Source: Nepenthes gracilis
Lineage: Eukaryota > Streptophyta > Magnoliopsida > Caryophyllales > Nepenthaceae
Direction: 5' to 3'
NCBI GenBank assembly: GCA_033239525.1
Contig: BSYO01000014.1
Coordinates: 12,570,021-12,634,020, forward strand
Length of the DNA stretch: 64,000 nucleotides
This document shows positions 63,847 to 64,000 of this stretch, piece after piece; positions within the stretch are counted from its first letter, which is position 1; each line of letters opens with the position of its first letter. The translations under genes and the position numbers were made by a program. The notes under the pieces were generated by a model. It saw only the letters and a list, made by a program, of their open reading frames with translations. It did not search any database and was not told the origin of the DNA.

Positions 63847-63873
63847 GTGGCATCCCTTATAAAAGGATGCCAC
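63847..63873 (+). promoter_or_regulatory. TATA box enclosed by a 9-bp perfect inverted repeat
   Basis: GTGGCATCC - ctTATAAAA - GGATGCCAC, followed by a CT-rich leader (63890-63940). The layout fits a core promoter, probably of an LTR continuing off the right edge, or of a gene beyond the window. Confidence 0.65.
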
Positions 63874-64000
63874 TTCATCACTCTGCTTCATCTCTCTTCT
63901 TCTCCTCGACTCACCTTTTCTCTCGCCTCTTTGCAACCTGCTATTTTTTATTTTCATAGCCCCCAAAATCGATGTGATTGGTTTCATTCCTACTGTTGCC

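Overview
This is plant nuclear DNA. Two split genes have short AT-rich introns and GT-AG borders, one of them also has an AT-AC (U12-type) intron, and the rest is mostly LTR retrotransposon. The two intact genes resemble Arabidopsis proteins closely enough to call a flowering plant; I cannot name the species.

Layout. (1) 2190-13273, + strand: the last 14 exons of the gene for TWD40-1, a subunit of the TPLATE endocytic adaptor complex. Its WD40-coding 5' exons lie outside the window, and 1-2189 is intron. (2) 13274-16668: AT-rich intergenic DNA. (3) 16669-20527, - strand: a non-autonomous LTR retrotransposon carrying intronless pieces of two host genes, a plastidic glucose transporter and a fatty-acid-amide-hydrolase-like gene. 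(4) 21067-25919, - strand: a complete ten-exon gene for a DUF547 protein with a MIP1-type leucine zipper, with promoter and 5'-UTR intron. (5) about 29065-38385: a GC-rich, indel-scrambled Ty3/Gypsy element. (6) 38968-50994: a second, AT-rich Gypsy element whose right LTR is split by a gag-only Copia element (45554-49936) with a perfect 5-bp target duplication. (7) 53233-56150: a decayed Copia integrase/RT/RNase H region on the - strand. (8) 56515-58990: two copies of a local duplication ending beside a small - strand gene at 59029-59304. That gene encodes a CEP-like secreted peptide precursor interrupted by one in-frame TGA. (9) 59400-64000: AT-rich DNA, then LTR-like sequence with two TATA boxes set inside inverted repeats and a minisatellite.

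The host genes look independent of one another. Most of the remaining sequence is retrotransposon insertion, capture and nesting. The points most worth checking are the two-gene capture, the interrupted CEP-like gene and the U12 intron. All coordinates and splice sites were read by eye; element borders marked approximate could move by tens of bases.
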